DNA of 64,000 bases from Desulfovibrio inopinatus DSM 10711 (lineage in GTDB: Bacteria; Desulfobacterota; Desulfovibrionia; Desulfovibrionales; Desulfovibrionaceae): assembly GCF_000429305.1 (NCBI RefSeq), contig NZ_AUBP01000029.1, positions 32,001 to 96,000 on the forward strand, written 5' to 3'. Both the position numbers and the translations under genes were made by a program. Of the stretch, positions 35,164 through 45,145 are shown in pieces. Numbering within the stretch: the stretch's first letter is position 1; every line of letters begins with the position of its first letter. Below the pieces are notes generated by a model that was not told where the DNA came from, searched no databases, and was given only the letters and a program-made list of their open reading frames with translations.

Positions 35164-35949
35164 ATGAACGATACCGATATGCGCGCTCTTGCCCAGGCTC
35201 GCGCCACCCTTGAACAGCCGGGCTTTGCCGCTAAGCTGATTGAGTATGCCGGAACACCGGTCGCGTTTGGTTCCGGTTTTGTCCCCGACAAAATCAAAAC
35301 TCAGGCAATGGCATTAGCCAAAACGTCGTTAATTAAAGCCGTTAATGTCGCTGTTTCCACGATGTCAGGGAAGGCTACGACAAAAACGAGTAATTTTACG
35401 CACAAATTTGCTGCAGCTGCCTCTGGTGCTGTTGCCGGATTTGCAGGGTTCTCCGCATTGGCTGCAGAACTTCCGTTCACCACTGGCGTCATTCTTCGTT
35501 CTATTGCTGATATTGCGCGGAGTCAGGGCGAAGATTTATCGCAAGCCGAAACCCGACTCGCCTGTCTTGAAGTGTTTGCCCTCGGTAGCGGGAATACTGA
35601 TGATCCGACCCGCGATCTCAGTTATTGGGCTGTTCGTGCATCGCTTGCCAAAAGCATGCAGAACGCTCTTGGTATTATGGCCAATTCGAGTGTCATTGAC
35701 CAAACAGCACCGGCCGTTCTCGCCTTCATCTCCAAAATTGCGGCCCGATTCGGCATAGTTGTCGGTGAGAAAGCTGCGGCACAAATGGTCCCCATACTTG
35801 GAGCAATAGGCGGCGCTACCGTAAATACCCTGTTTATGGATCACTTTCAGAACTTGGCACGTGCCCATTTTACGATCCGTCGCCTCGAACGTATCTATGG
35901 AACCGAAGTCGTCAAGACGGCATACACGGCACAAAACCCAACTGCCTAA
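35164..35949 (+). CDS. EcsC family protein
   Basis: The 261-residue protein matches the EcsC family pattern: a glycine/alanine-rich hydrophobic segment (AAAASGAVAGFAGFSALAAE), then LPFTTGVILRSIADIARSQG, CLEVFALGSG and the C-terminal VPILGAIGGATVNTLFMDHF. EcsC proteins are membrane-associated with poorly known function; the namesake lies with an ABC transporter in Bacillus. It starts 42 bases after the right-hand inverted repeat of the RAYT unit and is followed by a VKOR-like gene after about 70 bases. Confidence 0.85.
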   Translation: MNDTDMRALAQARATLEQPGFAAKLIEYAGTPVAFGSGFVPDKIKTQAMALAKTSLIKAVNVAVSTMSGKATTKTSNFTHKFAAAASGAVAGFAGFSALAAELPFTTGVILRSIADIARSQGEDLSQAETRLACLEVFALGSGNTDDPTRDLSYWAVRASLAKSMQNALGIMANSSVIDQTAPAVLAFISKIAARFGIVVGEKAAAQMVPILGAIGGATVNTLFMDHFQNLARAHFTIRRLERIYGTEVVKTAYTAQNPTA

Positions 35950-36018
35950 CATCGACAAGGACGTCTTGCCTCCGACCCCTGTTTACAAAATGCGCGACCA
36001 GCTTTACACACCAAAACC

Positions 36019-36978
36019 ATGAACGAATCTCTTCGCTATCGCATTGCTGCACTTTGCGCACTCTTCGGGGCTATGTTTTGTCTTCTCGCGGCCATGGGCG
36101 CGACGGAGGCACTGTGTGTGACGCAAGGCTGCGCATTTTATAAAGGAACGACTCTTTTTGGCATCGACCTCTACCATCTCGGTGCAGTTGGCTTCGGCTT
36201 CATCGCATTAAGTAGCCTCGCTGCAGTCCGTTCTTCCAAAGCACGCCCTTTCCTGACGACGTTGCTCGTTGGAGCCCTGGTTTTCGATGCCGTTTTATTG
36301 CTCATCCAGGCAGGCACCGCATCCTGTGTCAATTGCTTGATTGTTGCCTTTTTCCTCGGATTGACCGCACTGTGCACTTTTCCCCTTCATTCACGACGAG
36401 GACTTCTTCTTGCGTTGTGGACGTTCTGCTTTACCGCCGCATTGGCTGGCGCTGCACGGGAATCCATAACTCCGCAGGCGCTTTATGGCCCAGAAGAAGC
36501 CAACATCAAAATTTTCTTCTCGCCGACATGTCCAAGTTGCAAAGCTCTCGTGGAAAAATTCCTTACCCGTGACGACCTCAATCCAGACGTCGCGTTCTAT
36601 CCTGTCGCCAAAAATAACAAAGATCTCATTGGAATTGCACTTTTTCGTCAAAGTTTAATCCAAGGGAAATCCCTTTCAGAAGCGCTTGCCCTCGCCTGGA
36701 CCACCGACTCCTCAAAACTCGAACATCTCGGCTTCACCGATCGTTTACAACTACATACCATCTCCATGCGCAATAAACTCGCTCTCCTCCATGCGGGATA
36801 TCATTCCGTGCCGCTCGTTATCACCAACAGTCAAAAAATTATTGATTGTCCAACACAATACGCGCCAACAGCACCGCACTCTTCAACCTCATCGTCTCCA
36901 TTGGACCCCCTGTTCTCAAAGCCCTCCACCACATGTGGCTTCTTTGGTGGAGAGGATTGTGAAAGTGTGACACCGTAA
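36019..36978 (+). CDS. VKOR-like membrane oxidoreductase fused to a thioredoxin domain
   Basis: The 319-residue protein has an N-terminal VKOR-type membrane domain of four to five helices. Loop cysteines are Cys33 and Cys38 (EALCVTQGCAFYKG) and the active-site pair is Cys103/Cys106 (SCVNC). A periplasmic thioredoxin-like domain with CPSC (Cys171/Cys174) follows from about residue 155. Bacterial VKOR-thioredoxin fusions reoxidise periplasmic disulfide machinery with quinone, replacing DsbB. All the cysteines needed for relay are present. The C-terminal 40 residues (rich in Ser, Pro and Thr, with two more Cys) look like an unstructured tail. The fused domain probably plays the DsbA role. Confidence 0.85.
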   Translation: MNESLRYRIAALCALFGAMFCLLAAMGATEALCVTQGCAFYKGTTLFGIDLYHLGAVGFGFIALSSLAAVRSSKARPFLTTLLVGALVFDAVLLLIQAGTASCVNCLIVAFFLGLTALCTFPLHSRRGLLLALWTFCFTAALAGAARESITPQALYGPEEANIKIFFSPTCPSCKALVEKFLTRDDLNPDVAFYPVAKNNKDLIGIALFRQSLIQGKSLSEALALAWTTDSSKLEHLGFTDRLQLHTISMRNKLALLHAGYHSVPLVITNSQKIIDCPTQYAPTAPHSSTSSSPLDPLFSKPSTTCGFFGGEDCESVTP

Positions 36979-37264
36979 GACACAATGCTGGACAGGGAAC
37001 AAGGGACTTTACTCAAACGTTTGCTACCCGTCTTTTTTGCTAAATTAGAAGTCTATGAAATTCTAAGGACTCACAGCCATTTGAGAGGAGCCCATAAACA
37101 ATTTTTCTGAATTGAGGAAAATAATTTTGTAAAGCATGCCGGTTATCACAAAACGGGCGGGGAAGCTTGATCCTGTTGGCCAGTTTGATGCTGGATGTCA
37201 GGAGAAGAGGGGATGCTGGCATGAGGAGTATGCGCAAGCTCTCGAACCGGAGTTACATGAGATT
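36979..37264. other. Gene-poor stretch before the IS remnant
   Basis: No convincing gene is present. Short open frames on both strands (for example 37136 onward on the plus strand) lack ribosome sites and similarity until they enter the ISAs1 remnant. The segment may include further decayed IS sequence. Confidence 0.4.
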
Positions 37265-37566
37265 ATTGGCATGATAAGCATTCCCAGCCCTGACACATTT
37301 AACAGAAATTTTCAGGCGATCTCTCTGATCTGTTTTACAAAATGCCTCACAGAACTGTCTGAGCGTCTGAGGGAAAAGATATCGGGGGTTGATCGCCATT
37401 GATGTCCAACGCAGGGACAGCGGGGATGAAAGCCAACCCCCTCTGCATATGCTTAATGCCTGCTCTATGGAAAATAGTCTGGTCTCAGGGCAGTTGGCTG
37501 TCAAAAAAATAAAATACAGTATATTCCTGACTGTTGGAAATGCTGAATCTCAAAGGTTGTGTGGTG
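37265..37566 (+). mobile_element. ISAs1-family transposase remnant, frameshifted
   Basis: Three pieces in shifted frames match the order of an ISAs1 (H-repeat) transposase. The first is ISIPSPDTFNRNFQAI...CLTELSERLREKISG at about 37274-37384. The second, from 37384, is LIAID...GDESQPPLHMLNACSMENSLV with GQLAV. The third is LLEMLNLKGCVV at 37531-37566. Intact enzymes read IPSPDTFNRVFQ, IAIDGKTLRG, GDESQPPLHMLNA and LLEMLNLKGCVVTIDAMGC, so this is the N-terminal third with deletions, a missing GKTLRG motif and stops. It ends abruptly at the next gene. Confidence 0.8.
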
Positions 37567-38601
37567 ATGCCCCCTGCGCCTGAGCATAGTCCAGCCATGG
37601 GCAAGGTCGTTCAACTTGTCGAAAACAGCGCTGACGACGTGGCCATTCGTAAAGCGCTACGAGAGCTGACGCCCTCAGCTCTGAAGAACCTGTGCGGGGT
37701 AAAGCGCGTTGTCAAAAAATCTGAATTGATCGAACCGGCGCTTGCCAAGGTAAAGGAGAAGTACGGTCTGTCACAAAACGGCGCCGCTCAAGGTAATATC
37801 GCGCAGATGCAAAGCGCTGCACTTGTCGGCTATGAAGCCACAAGTACAGCGCATGAAAAAGGGATTACGGTCACCCCTCGTGCTGACAGAAGATTACAGC
37901 GGTCGACGGATTGGAAAGCCGCCAAAACAGGTGATCTCGACGCAGCCCGACGTATTGTCTCTTCTGCATGGAAATCAGTCCATACCGAAGTAATCAAAGC
38001 CAAGCTCAATCCCAAAAAAGTAACAGTATTTATATCCGTTCCGAGCACGACAAGAGCAAACACACTCCCTGTCGCCCTTGGGGAGATGTTGGCGCAACGA
38101 ACAGGAGGATTATTTATAGATGGGGGAAAATTCTATAAATCACGCCACCCCGCTCCTGTTAAGAATATCGCCCCTGAAGAACGTCCTTTTAAGGTAAGGG
38201 ATTACATTATGATGGACGGAGCAAACATATCATCTGTCTTGGACGGAAAGAACGTTGCCGTTGTTGAAGACGTTTTAACAACAGGAGCGTCCGCGAAATT
38301 ATTCGTCCGCGCTCTTGGCAGATCAGGTATTCAGGTTGATACAGTGGCCGGATTGATGGGCGATCCCCGCCTAAATGCAGAACCGCAACTTGTCAGCAAA
38401 CTCAGAAAAGCGTTCACGCGAAACGATATCAACCTCAACGCGAAAGAAACCGCGTCCGTCTTGTCTCGCGGAGAAGTCAATGTTATCTTGAATCAACTCA
38501 ATAAAGCGGAGAGCAACAAGGATGACAGACAAGCCATTGCCCGAGACATACAAAGGGTATTCAACGAAAGAACTACTGGCATTCTGGGGCCGATATTGTG
38601 A
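37567..38601 (+). CDS. Phosphoribosyltransferase-domain protein, atypical
   Basis: The 344-residue protein has a helical N-terminal part (KALRELTPSALKNLCGVKRV, a SAP- or Rho-N-like look). A phosphoribosyltransferase-type domain follows with the PRPP loop NVAVVEDVLTTGASAKLFVR near residue 235. The upstream beta strand VTVFISVPSTTRANTLPVAL and the segment GGLFIDGGKFYKSRHP fit the fold. The open frame begins 11 codons earlier, but those codons are ISAs1 transposase, so the start is the ATG at 37567 or 37597. PRTase domains of this kind occur in phage and plasmid polyvalent proteins, so foreign origin is likely. No substrate can be assigned. Confidence 0.75.
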   Translation: MPPAPEHSPAMGKVVQLVENSADDVAIRKALRELTPSALKNLCGVKRVVKKSELIEPALAKVKEKYGLSQNGAAQGNIAQMQSAALVGYEATSTAHEKGITVTPRADRRLQRSTDWKAAKTGDLDAARRIVSSAWKSVHTEVIKAKLNPKKVTVFISVPSTTRANTLPVALGEMLAQRTGGLFIDGGKFYKSRHPAPVKNIAPEERPFKVRDYIMMDGANISSVLDGKNVAVVEDVLTTGASAKLFVRALGRSGIQVDTVAGLMGDPRLNAEPQLVSKLRKAFTRNDINLNAKETASVLSRGEVNVILNQLNKAESNKDDRQAIARDIQRVFNERTTGILGPIL

Positions 38602-38734
38602 AGGCAAGGAAATGGATGCTCCAATAGAAAAAATCGACGCGATGGATGATTTCCTTAGGGAATACAAGCTGGCTCCAGTTTATCAAGTGAATCTCGGTGA
38701 CATTGATCTCCTGCAACGCCAGACCAAACAGTAA
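38522..38734 (+). CDS. Small hypothetical protein overlapping the PRTase gene
   Basis: The 70-residue product starts at an ATG inside the last 80 bases of the PRTase gene, in another frame. It reads as a compact helical protein (GYSTKELLAFWGRYCEGKEM, KIDAMDDFLREYKLAPVYQV). Both frames look coding through the overlap, which is long for bacteria and fits phage- or plasmid-like gene packing. A later Met at about 38612 would remove the overlap. Unknown function. Confidence 0.55.
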   Translation: MTDKPLPETYKGYSTKELLAFWGRYCEGKEMDAPIEKIDAMDDFLREYKLAPVYQVNLGDIDLLQRQTKQ

Positions 38735-39063
38735 GCACTTCACTTCCCCGCTATCGACGATCGTCACTAACAACTCGTCGGTTCGTTCTTCCCCAGTCGA
38801 GACATCACCTTTTCCCGCCAATCCGGTCGTCGTAATATCTCCGTCAACACGACGTAATTCCATTTCTTAATCGTACGAACCTGATACACGCACAATAACA
38901 CACGGCAAAGACAGTACATATCAAATATAAAAGGGCTTTTCTGAAATAGAATTGGAATAAGCCCCAAAAGAAGTTCTTGCCGCTGTGCATGACGAGTTCG
39001 ATCCCCCCTCTTGATTAGCGCGTTGACATTTTCCCCGTGGCATTCTTTTTTCCTCTCCCCTCT
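38735..39063. other. Intergenic region before the V-ATPase terminator
   Basis: This stretch of about 330 bases ends the PRTase region. A leftward frame ends in LTEILRRPDWREKVMSRLGK at about 38770-38860, which looks faintly protein-like but has no good start. GGGCTT and AAGCCC around 38930-38965 could pair. Nothing firm. Confidence 0.35.
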
Positions 39064-39099
39064 AAAAAAGCGGGAGACGTTGCCTTCTCCCGCTTTTTT
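39064..39099 (-). terminator. Intrinsic terminator of the V-ATPase operon
   Basis: GCGGGAGA and TCTCCCGC pair around an eight-base loop, flanked by A6 and T6 tracts, just after the atpK stop. This is a textbook rho-independent terminator. Confidence 0.92.
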
Positions 39100-39121
39100 G
39101 TGAAATTATGGAAAGCTGACT

Positions 39122-39598
39122 TCAGCTTAACGTCGCTTGCACAAAGACCATGACAAAGAGCGCCACGGTTTCAACAACGCCGATGGTCATGAGGTAGTTC
39201 CCGAAGCCCTGACCGGTTTCAGCGAGGGAATCCGCGCCAGCTGCACCGGCCTTCCCTTGATAAATCGCCGAGGCAGCCATGGCGATACCTCCGAAAATAC
39301 CTGCCGCCAACATTCCAGGCCAGTTGACGAAGGCATGCTCACCTCCTGCCAGCGCTTCATTGCATTTGCCCACAATGACATTCATGAGGATCATACCGTA
39401 AATAGTCTGTGACAGCGGTGCACCGATAAAGGTAATCAGGATGAACGGTGCACTTTTGCTTTGCATATAGCACTTCTTCCATGCACCTATAGCGGCCATA
39501 CCAGCCACCCCCGTACCCACCGACGATCCAATGGCGGCCAATCCGAGGGCCGCCGCCGCTCCTGCCTTGCCCAAAGCCGCCATAAGATGAATATCCAT
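39122..39598 (-). CDS. atpK: V-type ATP synthase subunit K (membrane rotor ring)
   Basis: The 158-residue proteolipid has four hydrophobic helices in two hairpins. The ion-binding residues line up with the Enterococcus hirae sodium site: Ser63-Gln64 and Tyr67 (GAPLSQTIYG), Gln114 (AIYQGKAG) and Glu143 (GVVETVALF). One carboxylate per four helices is the V-type pattern. GGAGAA precedes the ATG at 39598; the longer open frame upstream overlaps atpI and has no similarity. It is last in the operon, 19 bases after atpI, and forms the rotor ring that carries the transported ion. Confidence 0.95.
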   Translation of the reverse strand: MDIHLMAALGKAGAAAALGLAAIGSSVGTGVAGMAAIGAWKKCYMQSKSAPFILITFIGAPLSQTIYGMILMNVIVGKCNEALAGGEHAFVNWPGMLAAGIFGGIAMAASAIYQGKAGAAGADSLAETGQGFGNYLMTIGVVETVALFVMVFVQATLS

Positions 39599-39617
39599 AC
39601 GGTTCTCCTTTTTTTGC

Positions 39618-41414
39618 TTATACGTTTTCTGCGTCGATGCCCCGGGAAGGTTCACCCCGGCGTTTGAGAGGATTGAATTTGACCCCCGACCAATTGACCC
39701 CGATGTGGTTGGCGAACTCCAGGGTGTTGAGTCGCACCCCGTGAACAAGAACGCCCATGCAAGCCAATAAAATATTGAGGCCATGCCCCAAAAATAGGAT
39801 TAATCCGGCCAAGAGCCCGGCAAGAGGACCGGACATACCTTCTCCAAGAGCCATGGCATTAAACGACGATGCCACGGCAAATGTGGCCGCGCCCACAGCA
39901 AAGAGTCGGACATATGACACCACATCCACAAAATTGCCGATAAGATTCAAGGGCAACATCACGTGTTCAAACCATTGCGATTTCAAACGGCGCACCGGGG
40001 TCATGAAGACAATAATGAGAACCGCTCCCACCCCGAGTATCGTAAACATGACATTGGGAAAGGGCTGCAACAAAACCATACTTTTTGCCGCAAAATACAT
40101 AACCCATGTTGTCATGATCCAACCGACCTGAGCTAACGCCTCAAGGCTCGGGAGGAGCCGCACCAGCCTCCAGATATGCGCCAACGTGAGATGAACAGCA
40201 CCGATAAGAAAACACAATTGCATCAAATTTTCGTCGGCTTTAACGTTGGTCAACCATTCCAGACGTAACTCTGCCAGAGGACCGGGGATCTCAGCGATTC
40301 CGAAATATGTTCCCGTCAAGATACCCCACACAATGGTGGCCAGACTCATCACCGTCAGAAGATTCGTCACGCGTGCAGGCAGCTTTTTCATGAATCGCAT
40401 AATGACGCTCAACGCGAGAAAAATAATCCCATAGCCCGCATCGCCAACAAGCATGGCGAAAAACAGTGTGAGAAACAGCAAAAACACCGGGCTGACATCA
40501 GGACTATCATAACTCGGCGTCACTCCGATCATATCAAGTACAGCTTGAATGGGACGAACCCAGGGTGGATTTTCGATAAGTGTCGGAGGTTCATCCACCA
40601 TCATATTGGGATCACTTACGATATATCCGTATCCATGGTCGGCGCATATCCGCTCTATTCGTTTCTCGTCGCGTTCCGGAAAATATCCCTGCAAATAGGC
40701 CACCGGACCATCTTCTCCCATACCGTCTTTCGCTAAAACAAACGTCAATTCTTCCGAAAACTGACGAACAGCTTCCGCAACTTTGTCCCGATCTCCGGCG
40801 TGTTCATCAAGGTTATATCGATTCCTTTCAAGCTGCTGTTTGACTTTGATGATAGCACGTCCCAGCTCATCCAGCCCCATTTCAGGGAGAACTTCTTCAA
40901 TGAGGTCAAGACGTATATCCTCAGTATGTGCCACTACGATTCTCGTGCTTTCCTTATCGCGGGAAATCACATGGACATACGCTTCATCGGCAATGTCGAG
41001 ATCGCGAATGGTCACTTTAGGGCCGGCTTTGTACAATTTGACGAAGACCCCCTTTTCCCACAGTCGTCGGACGATAGCGGGGTCAAAATCACCATATGGC
41101 GTCATCCGTCGGTATTCGCTCTCCAAATACGACTTCCGATCCTGGAGTCGCTCACGCTCCGGCAACAATTCCCAAATTTCATCAATGACATGTTCTGCAT
41201 TTTCCTTCGACGCGACTTCTTCAGTTTCCTCAGGCAGGACTTCGAGCGCCCGGCGTGCGCGATCAAGTTTAGCTGTCAACGCTTCAACACGCTCGCTCTG
41301 TCCCGGAGTCACAGGAACAACATGAACCACTCCAATTCTGCCAAGAATATCGACAGCTTCGTCGCGATCTTCCCGGCGGCAAAGTAGCGTCAGCTTCTTC
41401 ATGTGAATGATCAT
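39618..41414 (-). CDS. atpI: V-type ATP synthase subunit I (membrane stator, a-like)
   Basis: The 598-residue protein has a soluble N-terminal half (MKKLTLLCRREDRDEAVDIL, with coiled coils around residues 40-110 and 190-250). A membrane half of about eight helices contains LTLFFAMLVGDAGYGIIFLA, LCFLIGAVHLTLAHIWRLV and FVDVVSYVRLFAVGAATFAV with the essential Arg in YVRLFAVG. It provides the ion half-channels and anchors the stator. The ATG overlaps the atpD stop (ATGA), so translation is coupled. Confidence 0.95.
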   Translation of the reverse strand: MIIHMKKLTLLCRREDRDEAVDILGRIGVVHVVPVTPGQSERVEALTAKLDRARRALEVLPEETEEVASKENAEHVIDEIWELLPERERLQDRKSYLESEYRRMTPYGDFDPAIVRRLWEKGVFVKLYKAGPKVTIRDLDIADEAYVHVISRDKESTRIVVAHTEDIRLDLIEEVLPEMGLDELGRAIIKVKQQLERNRYNLDEHAGDRDKVAEAVRQFSEELTFVLAKDGMGEDGPVAYLQGYFPERDEKRIERICADHGYGYIVSDPNMMVDEPPTLIENPPWVRPIQAVLDMIGVTPSYDSPDVSPVFLLFLTLFFAMLVGDAGYGIIFLALSVIMRFMKKLPARVTNLLTVMSLATIVWGILTGTYFGIAEIPGPLAELRLEWLTNVKADENLMQLCFLIGAVHLTLAHIWRLVRLLPSLEALAQVGWIMTTWVMYFAAKSMVLLQPFPNVMFTILGVGAVLIIVFMTPVRRLKSQWFEHVMLPLNLIGNFVDVVSYVRLFAVGAATFAVASSFNAMALGEGMSGPLAGLLAGLILFLGHGLNILLACMGVLVHGVRLNTLEFANHIGVNWSGVKFNPLKRRGEPSRGIDAENV

Positions 41415-42016
41415 TTTGCTCCCGCCTGTTCAGAAAATTTCGACTTGGCAATCTTTGCCCGAACCACGGCTGCGGTTTGTTGATCCCCAAGAAAGATTCG
41501 AATCACCCGAATATGCTCCTTGGATTCTGGAATCTTCACCTTCTCGAACAGGTTCACACGTTGCGTCGTTGTTTCCAGTTCCGACAGAATCCGCTCTTGC
41601 GCCATACGCAACACCTTGATTTGTATGTTCAGGCGTATGCGTTCTCGCAATACTCGGATTCCTTCATCCACCCAGTATGGCGAGGTGAACAAGTCCGGGT
41701 ATACAGCATCAAATTCAAGCTCCTCAAAGACAGGGATTGCGACCCCGACAATGTTGCCTTCGGACAAGCGGACATTCTTCACTGCGATATAGGGAGCGAA
41801 CTCAAATGGCTCGGAAAAAAGCCCGACCCATGGTTCAATCTCTTTCTCTAACGCAACAAGTTGTTCTTCTTTCTCCATCAGGCTTTGACTCAAAATTCGA
41901 ACTTCAGCCTGAAGTTGCTGCTTTTTTAATTTTAGCGTGGGTAAATAACGGGAATACCGAATCAGATTTTCCCGCTGCACCTTCAGCTCATTCTTCGTGA
42001 GTTTGATCTTTGCCAT
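41411..42016 (-). CDS. atpD: V-type ATP synthase subunit D (central stalk)
   Basis: The 201-residue protein is a long antiparallel coiled coil in its N- and C-terminal thirds (KIKLTKNELKVQRENLIRYS, QQLQAEVRILSQSLMEKEEQ and QERILSELETTTQRVNLFEK, with VKIPESKEHI). This is the rotating shaft that links the A3B3 head to the K ring. It lies between atpB (86-base gap) and atpI (4-base overlap). Confidence 0.95.
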   Translation of the reverse strand: MAKIKLTKNELKVQRENLIRYSRYLPTLKLKKQQLQAEVRILSQSLMEKEEQLVALEKEIEPWVGLFSEPFEFAPYIAVKNVRLSEGNIVGVAIPVFEELEFDAVYPDLFTSPYWVDEGIRVLRERIRLNIQIKVLRMAQERILSELETTTQRVNLFEKVKIPESKEHIRVIRIFLGDQQTAAVVRAKIAKSKFSEQAGAK

Positions 42017-42102
42017 GTCTCATGGATCCTTTGAAAAGATCATCATAGAGCGTCCCGACGGCAACGAAAGCATTCTCCATTGCCTCCCCACTTCACCGAG
42101 AC

Positions 42103-43419
42103 CTAGACTTCCTCCGTCATCTTCATTTGCTCGGGCCAGAATTCTTGCAGTAGCCCCGAAGGAATGCCAGTCTCCTGGGGTTCAAAGCAATCGGCCAGAA
42201 TTCTCCAACCCTGATCAAGTGCCTTTTCCAAGGGAATATTGACGCTCAGATCCATCATTTTGTCTTCAAACAATTTGCCGTACTTGAGCAACTTGAAATC
42301 CCATGGACTCATGCGAAACCCCATAGACTGTTTTTCTTGGGCTTCACGGAAGTCGGCATAGAGCTGAATCATGGTATTCATGATCGTACGGTGATCAGCG
42401 CGAGTTTTTCCGTTGACTTGTTGTTTCAGTCGGGACAGCGAACCAAACGGCTCGATACGTCCACCGCGAAGATAAAACTGTCCTTCGGTAATGTAGCCGG
42501 TATTATCCGGAATCGGGTGGGTAACATCATCGCCAGGCATTGTGGTGACAGCGAGGATCGTCACCGAACCGGCACCGTCGAAATCAACGGCCTTTTCATA
42601 TCGAGCCGCCAATTGAGAATAGAGGTCGCCGGGATAGCCACGGTTGGAAGGAACTTGCTCCATGGTCACGGCAATCTCTTTCATTGAGTCGGCAAAGTTC
42701 GACATGTCCGTCAACAGGACGAGTACTCGGCGGTCTTCCAAAGCAAAGCGTTCAGCAACGGCAAGACAAATATCTGGGACCATGAGGCATTCGACCGTGG
42801 GATCGGCGGCCGTGTGAATATAGAGGATCGCTCGGGACAATGCGCCATTTTCCTCGAGATAATCCCGAAAAAACAAATAATCGTCGTGCTTGAGTCCCAT
42901 GCCACCCAGCACGATAATATCGACCTCCGCCTGCAGCGCTATTTTGGCGAGAAGCTGATTATAGGGTTCCCCCGCCGCAGCAAAAATCGGCAATTTCTGG
43001 GACTCGACCAGCGTGTTGAAGATATCAACCATGGGAATGCCGGTTCGCACCATATTACGTGGAATGACGCGACGAACCGGGTTGACCGACGGCCCACCGA
43101 TATCAATGTCTTCGTCACGCACCTCGGGCCCTTTATCGCGCGGAGCCCCGGTCCCCGTAAAAGTACGACCGAGCAGGTTGGGGCTATAGGGGGTCTTCAT
43201 CCCTCGCCCAAGAAATTGTACCTTGGAATTCGTGCTGACGCCGCGACTTCCAGCAAACACTTGCAGATACACCCTATCAGCACTGAGCCGAATGACCTGC
43301 GCCAACGACGTCCCACGTGACGACGTAACAAGCGCGAGCTCTCGATAGGCCACGTCCGAGGCGTTGACGATGATGACATTTCCGGCAATTTGCTCGATTC
43401 GATGGTAAATTTTACGCAT
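42103..43419 (-). CDS. atpB: V-type ATP synthase subunit B (non-catalytic)
   Basis: The 438-residue protein has the V/A-type B pattern: [60 protein letters not shown], and [20 protein letters not shown] where a catalytic subunit would have a Walker A loop. [20 protein letters not shown] follows. The missing GxxxxGKT confirms the non-catalytic role. The ATG overlaps the atpA stop by eight bases. Confidence 0.96.
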   Translation of the reverse strand: MRKIYHRIEQIAGNVIIVNASDVAYRELALVTSSRGTSLAQVIRLSADRVYLQVFAGSRGVSTNSKVQFLGRGMKTPYSPNLLGRTFTGTGAPRDKGPEVRDEDIDIGGPSVNPVRRVIPRNMVRTGIPMVDIFNTLVESQKLPIFAAAGEPYNQLLAKIALQAEVDIIVLGGMGLKHDDYLFFRDYLEENGALSRAILYIHTAADPTVECLMVPDICLAVAERFALEDRRVLVLLTDMSNFADSMKEIAVTMEQVPSNRGYPGDLYSQLAARYEKAVDFDGAGSVTILAVTTMPGDDVTHPIPDNTGYITEGQFYLRGGRIEPFGSLSRLKQQVNGKTRADHRTIMNTMIQLYADFREAQEKQSMGFRMSPWDFKLLKYGKLFEDKMMDLSVNIPLEKALDQGWRILADCFEPQETGIPSGLLQEFWPEQMKMTEEV

Positions 43420-45145
43420 AATCGGTCACCTCGGCGATCTTGTCCTTAATGCGCTGTTCGGCGTCGGCAAACGCGCGACTGTCCATGGTTTCACGGTTCC
43501 AATCGCGTGCCATTTGCGTCAGCTCCTGAAAAAATCGCCGCGCTTCGTTTTTGTCAGAAAACTCCATCTTCGTTTCCACAAGCTGCATGAAAACATCGAA
43601 AACATGGCCTTGACGTTCCGCCGAAGTGGCACCATCCACTTCATGATACGCGTCTTGTTGGAGATATGCGTCATCAAGGAACTCGGCTTTCAAATGCAAG
43701 ATAAAGTCATCCAACGTGACGCCATCTTCACCGAGAACTTTCATCATCTGGCCGACATCGGCCCCCTGCCGCAACACCGCACGTGCCTTGGCCATTTCCT
43801 TGTCATCAACCACACTGGAATATTTGCTCCAGCTTTCCAGGATATCGACCGCCGGATATCGGCGCGCGTCGGAGCGCGCTCGCGAAAGACCATGAAACGC
43901 GCCGACAACCTTCAAGGTGGCTTGCGTCACAGGTTCTTCAAAGTTCCCCCCAGCCGGACTGACGGTTCCACCGATGGTCACCGACGCTTTGCGGCCGTCA
44001 TTCAAACGAACCAGTCCACCACGCTCGTAAAACGCAGCAATGACTGACTCGAGATATGCGGGAAACGCTTCATCTCCAGGAATTTCTTCGAGACGACCGG
44101 ACATTTCGCGAAGCGCCTGTGCCCAACGAGATGTCGAGTCGGCAAGCATAAGGACATCAAGTCCGATTTGTCTGTAGTATTCGGCAATGGTTATGGCCGT
44201 GTATACCGAGGCTTCACGAGCAGCCACCGGCATGGAACTCGTGTTGCAAATGATGAGTGTGCGCTCAAACAAACTGCGCTCGGTACGCGGGTCGATAAGT
44301 TTTGGAAACTCACGGATAGTTTCAACGACTTCACCAGCGCGTTCACCACATGCCGCAATAATCACGACATCAACTTCGGCATGTCGTGACGTGATCTGTT
44401 GCAATACGGTCTTGCCAGCGCCAAACGGCCCAGGCACACAATACACCCCGCCCTTTGCAACCGGGCTAAATGTATCAATAAGACGCACTTTCGTAATAAG
44501 CGTTTCGGTTGGGCGCAGTCGTTCAGCATAGGCTTTAATTGGAATTTTAATTGGCCATTTTTGGGTCATAGTCATTTCGACCTCACGACCATCTTCATCC
44601 CGCAACCGGGCCATCACGTCGTCAATCGTGTAATCCCCTTCTTCCGCGACCTGAAGAACCGTATACTTCCCAGTCAAACGAAACGGGACCATGATGTTGT
44701 GGTCAAAAATCCCTTCGCGTACAGCACCAACTGTATCGCCGGCCCGAACAATCACTCCTGATTCCAACAATGGCCAAAAATGCCATTTTCTATCCCCATC
44801 GAGTGGACGAAGGTATTTGCCTCGCTGAAGAAAAAAACCACTCTCCTCGGCTAACCGCGGTAACGGATTTTGCAATCCGTCAAAAACCTGAGACAGTAAC
44901 CCTGGTCCCAGCTCAACAGACAACATTTCTCCCGTGAACTCGACCTGGTCGCCGACTTTCAAACCGGCGGTGTCTTCAAAGACCTGCATTTCGGCATACC
45001 GGCCGCGCACACGAATGATTTCGGTTTTGAGACGAATATCATCAATGACAGCATAGGCGACTTCATTTTGCATGACGGGTTTTTCGAATTCCACGGTCAA
45101 CAGGTTGGCGTTGACGCCGACGACTTTCCCAATGTTCGTATTCAT
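43412..45145 (-). CDS. atpA: V-type ATP synthase subunit A (catalytic)
   Basis: The 577-residue subunit has the N-terminal barrel ([20 protein letters not shown]), the long A-type insertion ([19 protein letters not shown]), Walker [15 protein letters not shown] near residue 240, [16 protein letters not shown], and the catalytic region [20 protein letters not shown]. It hydrolyses or makes ATP in the soluble head. I chose the ATG at 45145, which overlaps the DUF2764 stop as ATGA; an ATG six codons upstream (45163) is possible. Confidence 0.96.
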   Translation of the reverse strand: MNTNIGKVVGVNANLLTVEFEKPVMQNEVAYAVIDDIRLKTEIIRVRGRYAEMQVFEDTAGLKVGDQVEFTGEMLSVELGPGLLSQVFDGLQNPLPRLAEESGFFLQRGKYLRPLDGDRKWHFWPLLESGVIVRAGDTVGAVREGIFDHNIMVPFRLTGKYTVLQVAEEGDYTIDDVMARLRDEDGREVEMTMTQKWPIKIPIKAYAERLRPTETLITKVRLIDTFSPVAKGGVYCVPGPFGAGKTVLQQITSRHAEVDVVIIAACGERAGEVVETIREFPKLIDPRTERSLFERTLIICNTSSMPVAAREASVYTAITIAEYYRQIGLDVLMLADSTSRWAQALREMSGRLEEIPGDEAFPAYLESVIAAFYERGGLVRLNDGRKASVTIGGTVSPAGGNFEEPVTQATLKVVGAFHGLSRARSDARRYPAVDILESWSKYSSVVDDKEMAKARAVLRQGADVGQMMKVLGEDGVTLDDFILHLKAEFLDDAYLQQDAYHEVDGATSAERQGHVFDVFMQLVETKMEFSDKNEARRFFQELTQMARDWNRETMDSRAFADAEQRIKDKIAEVTDYA

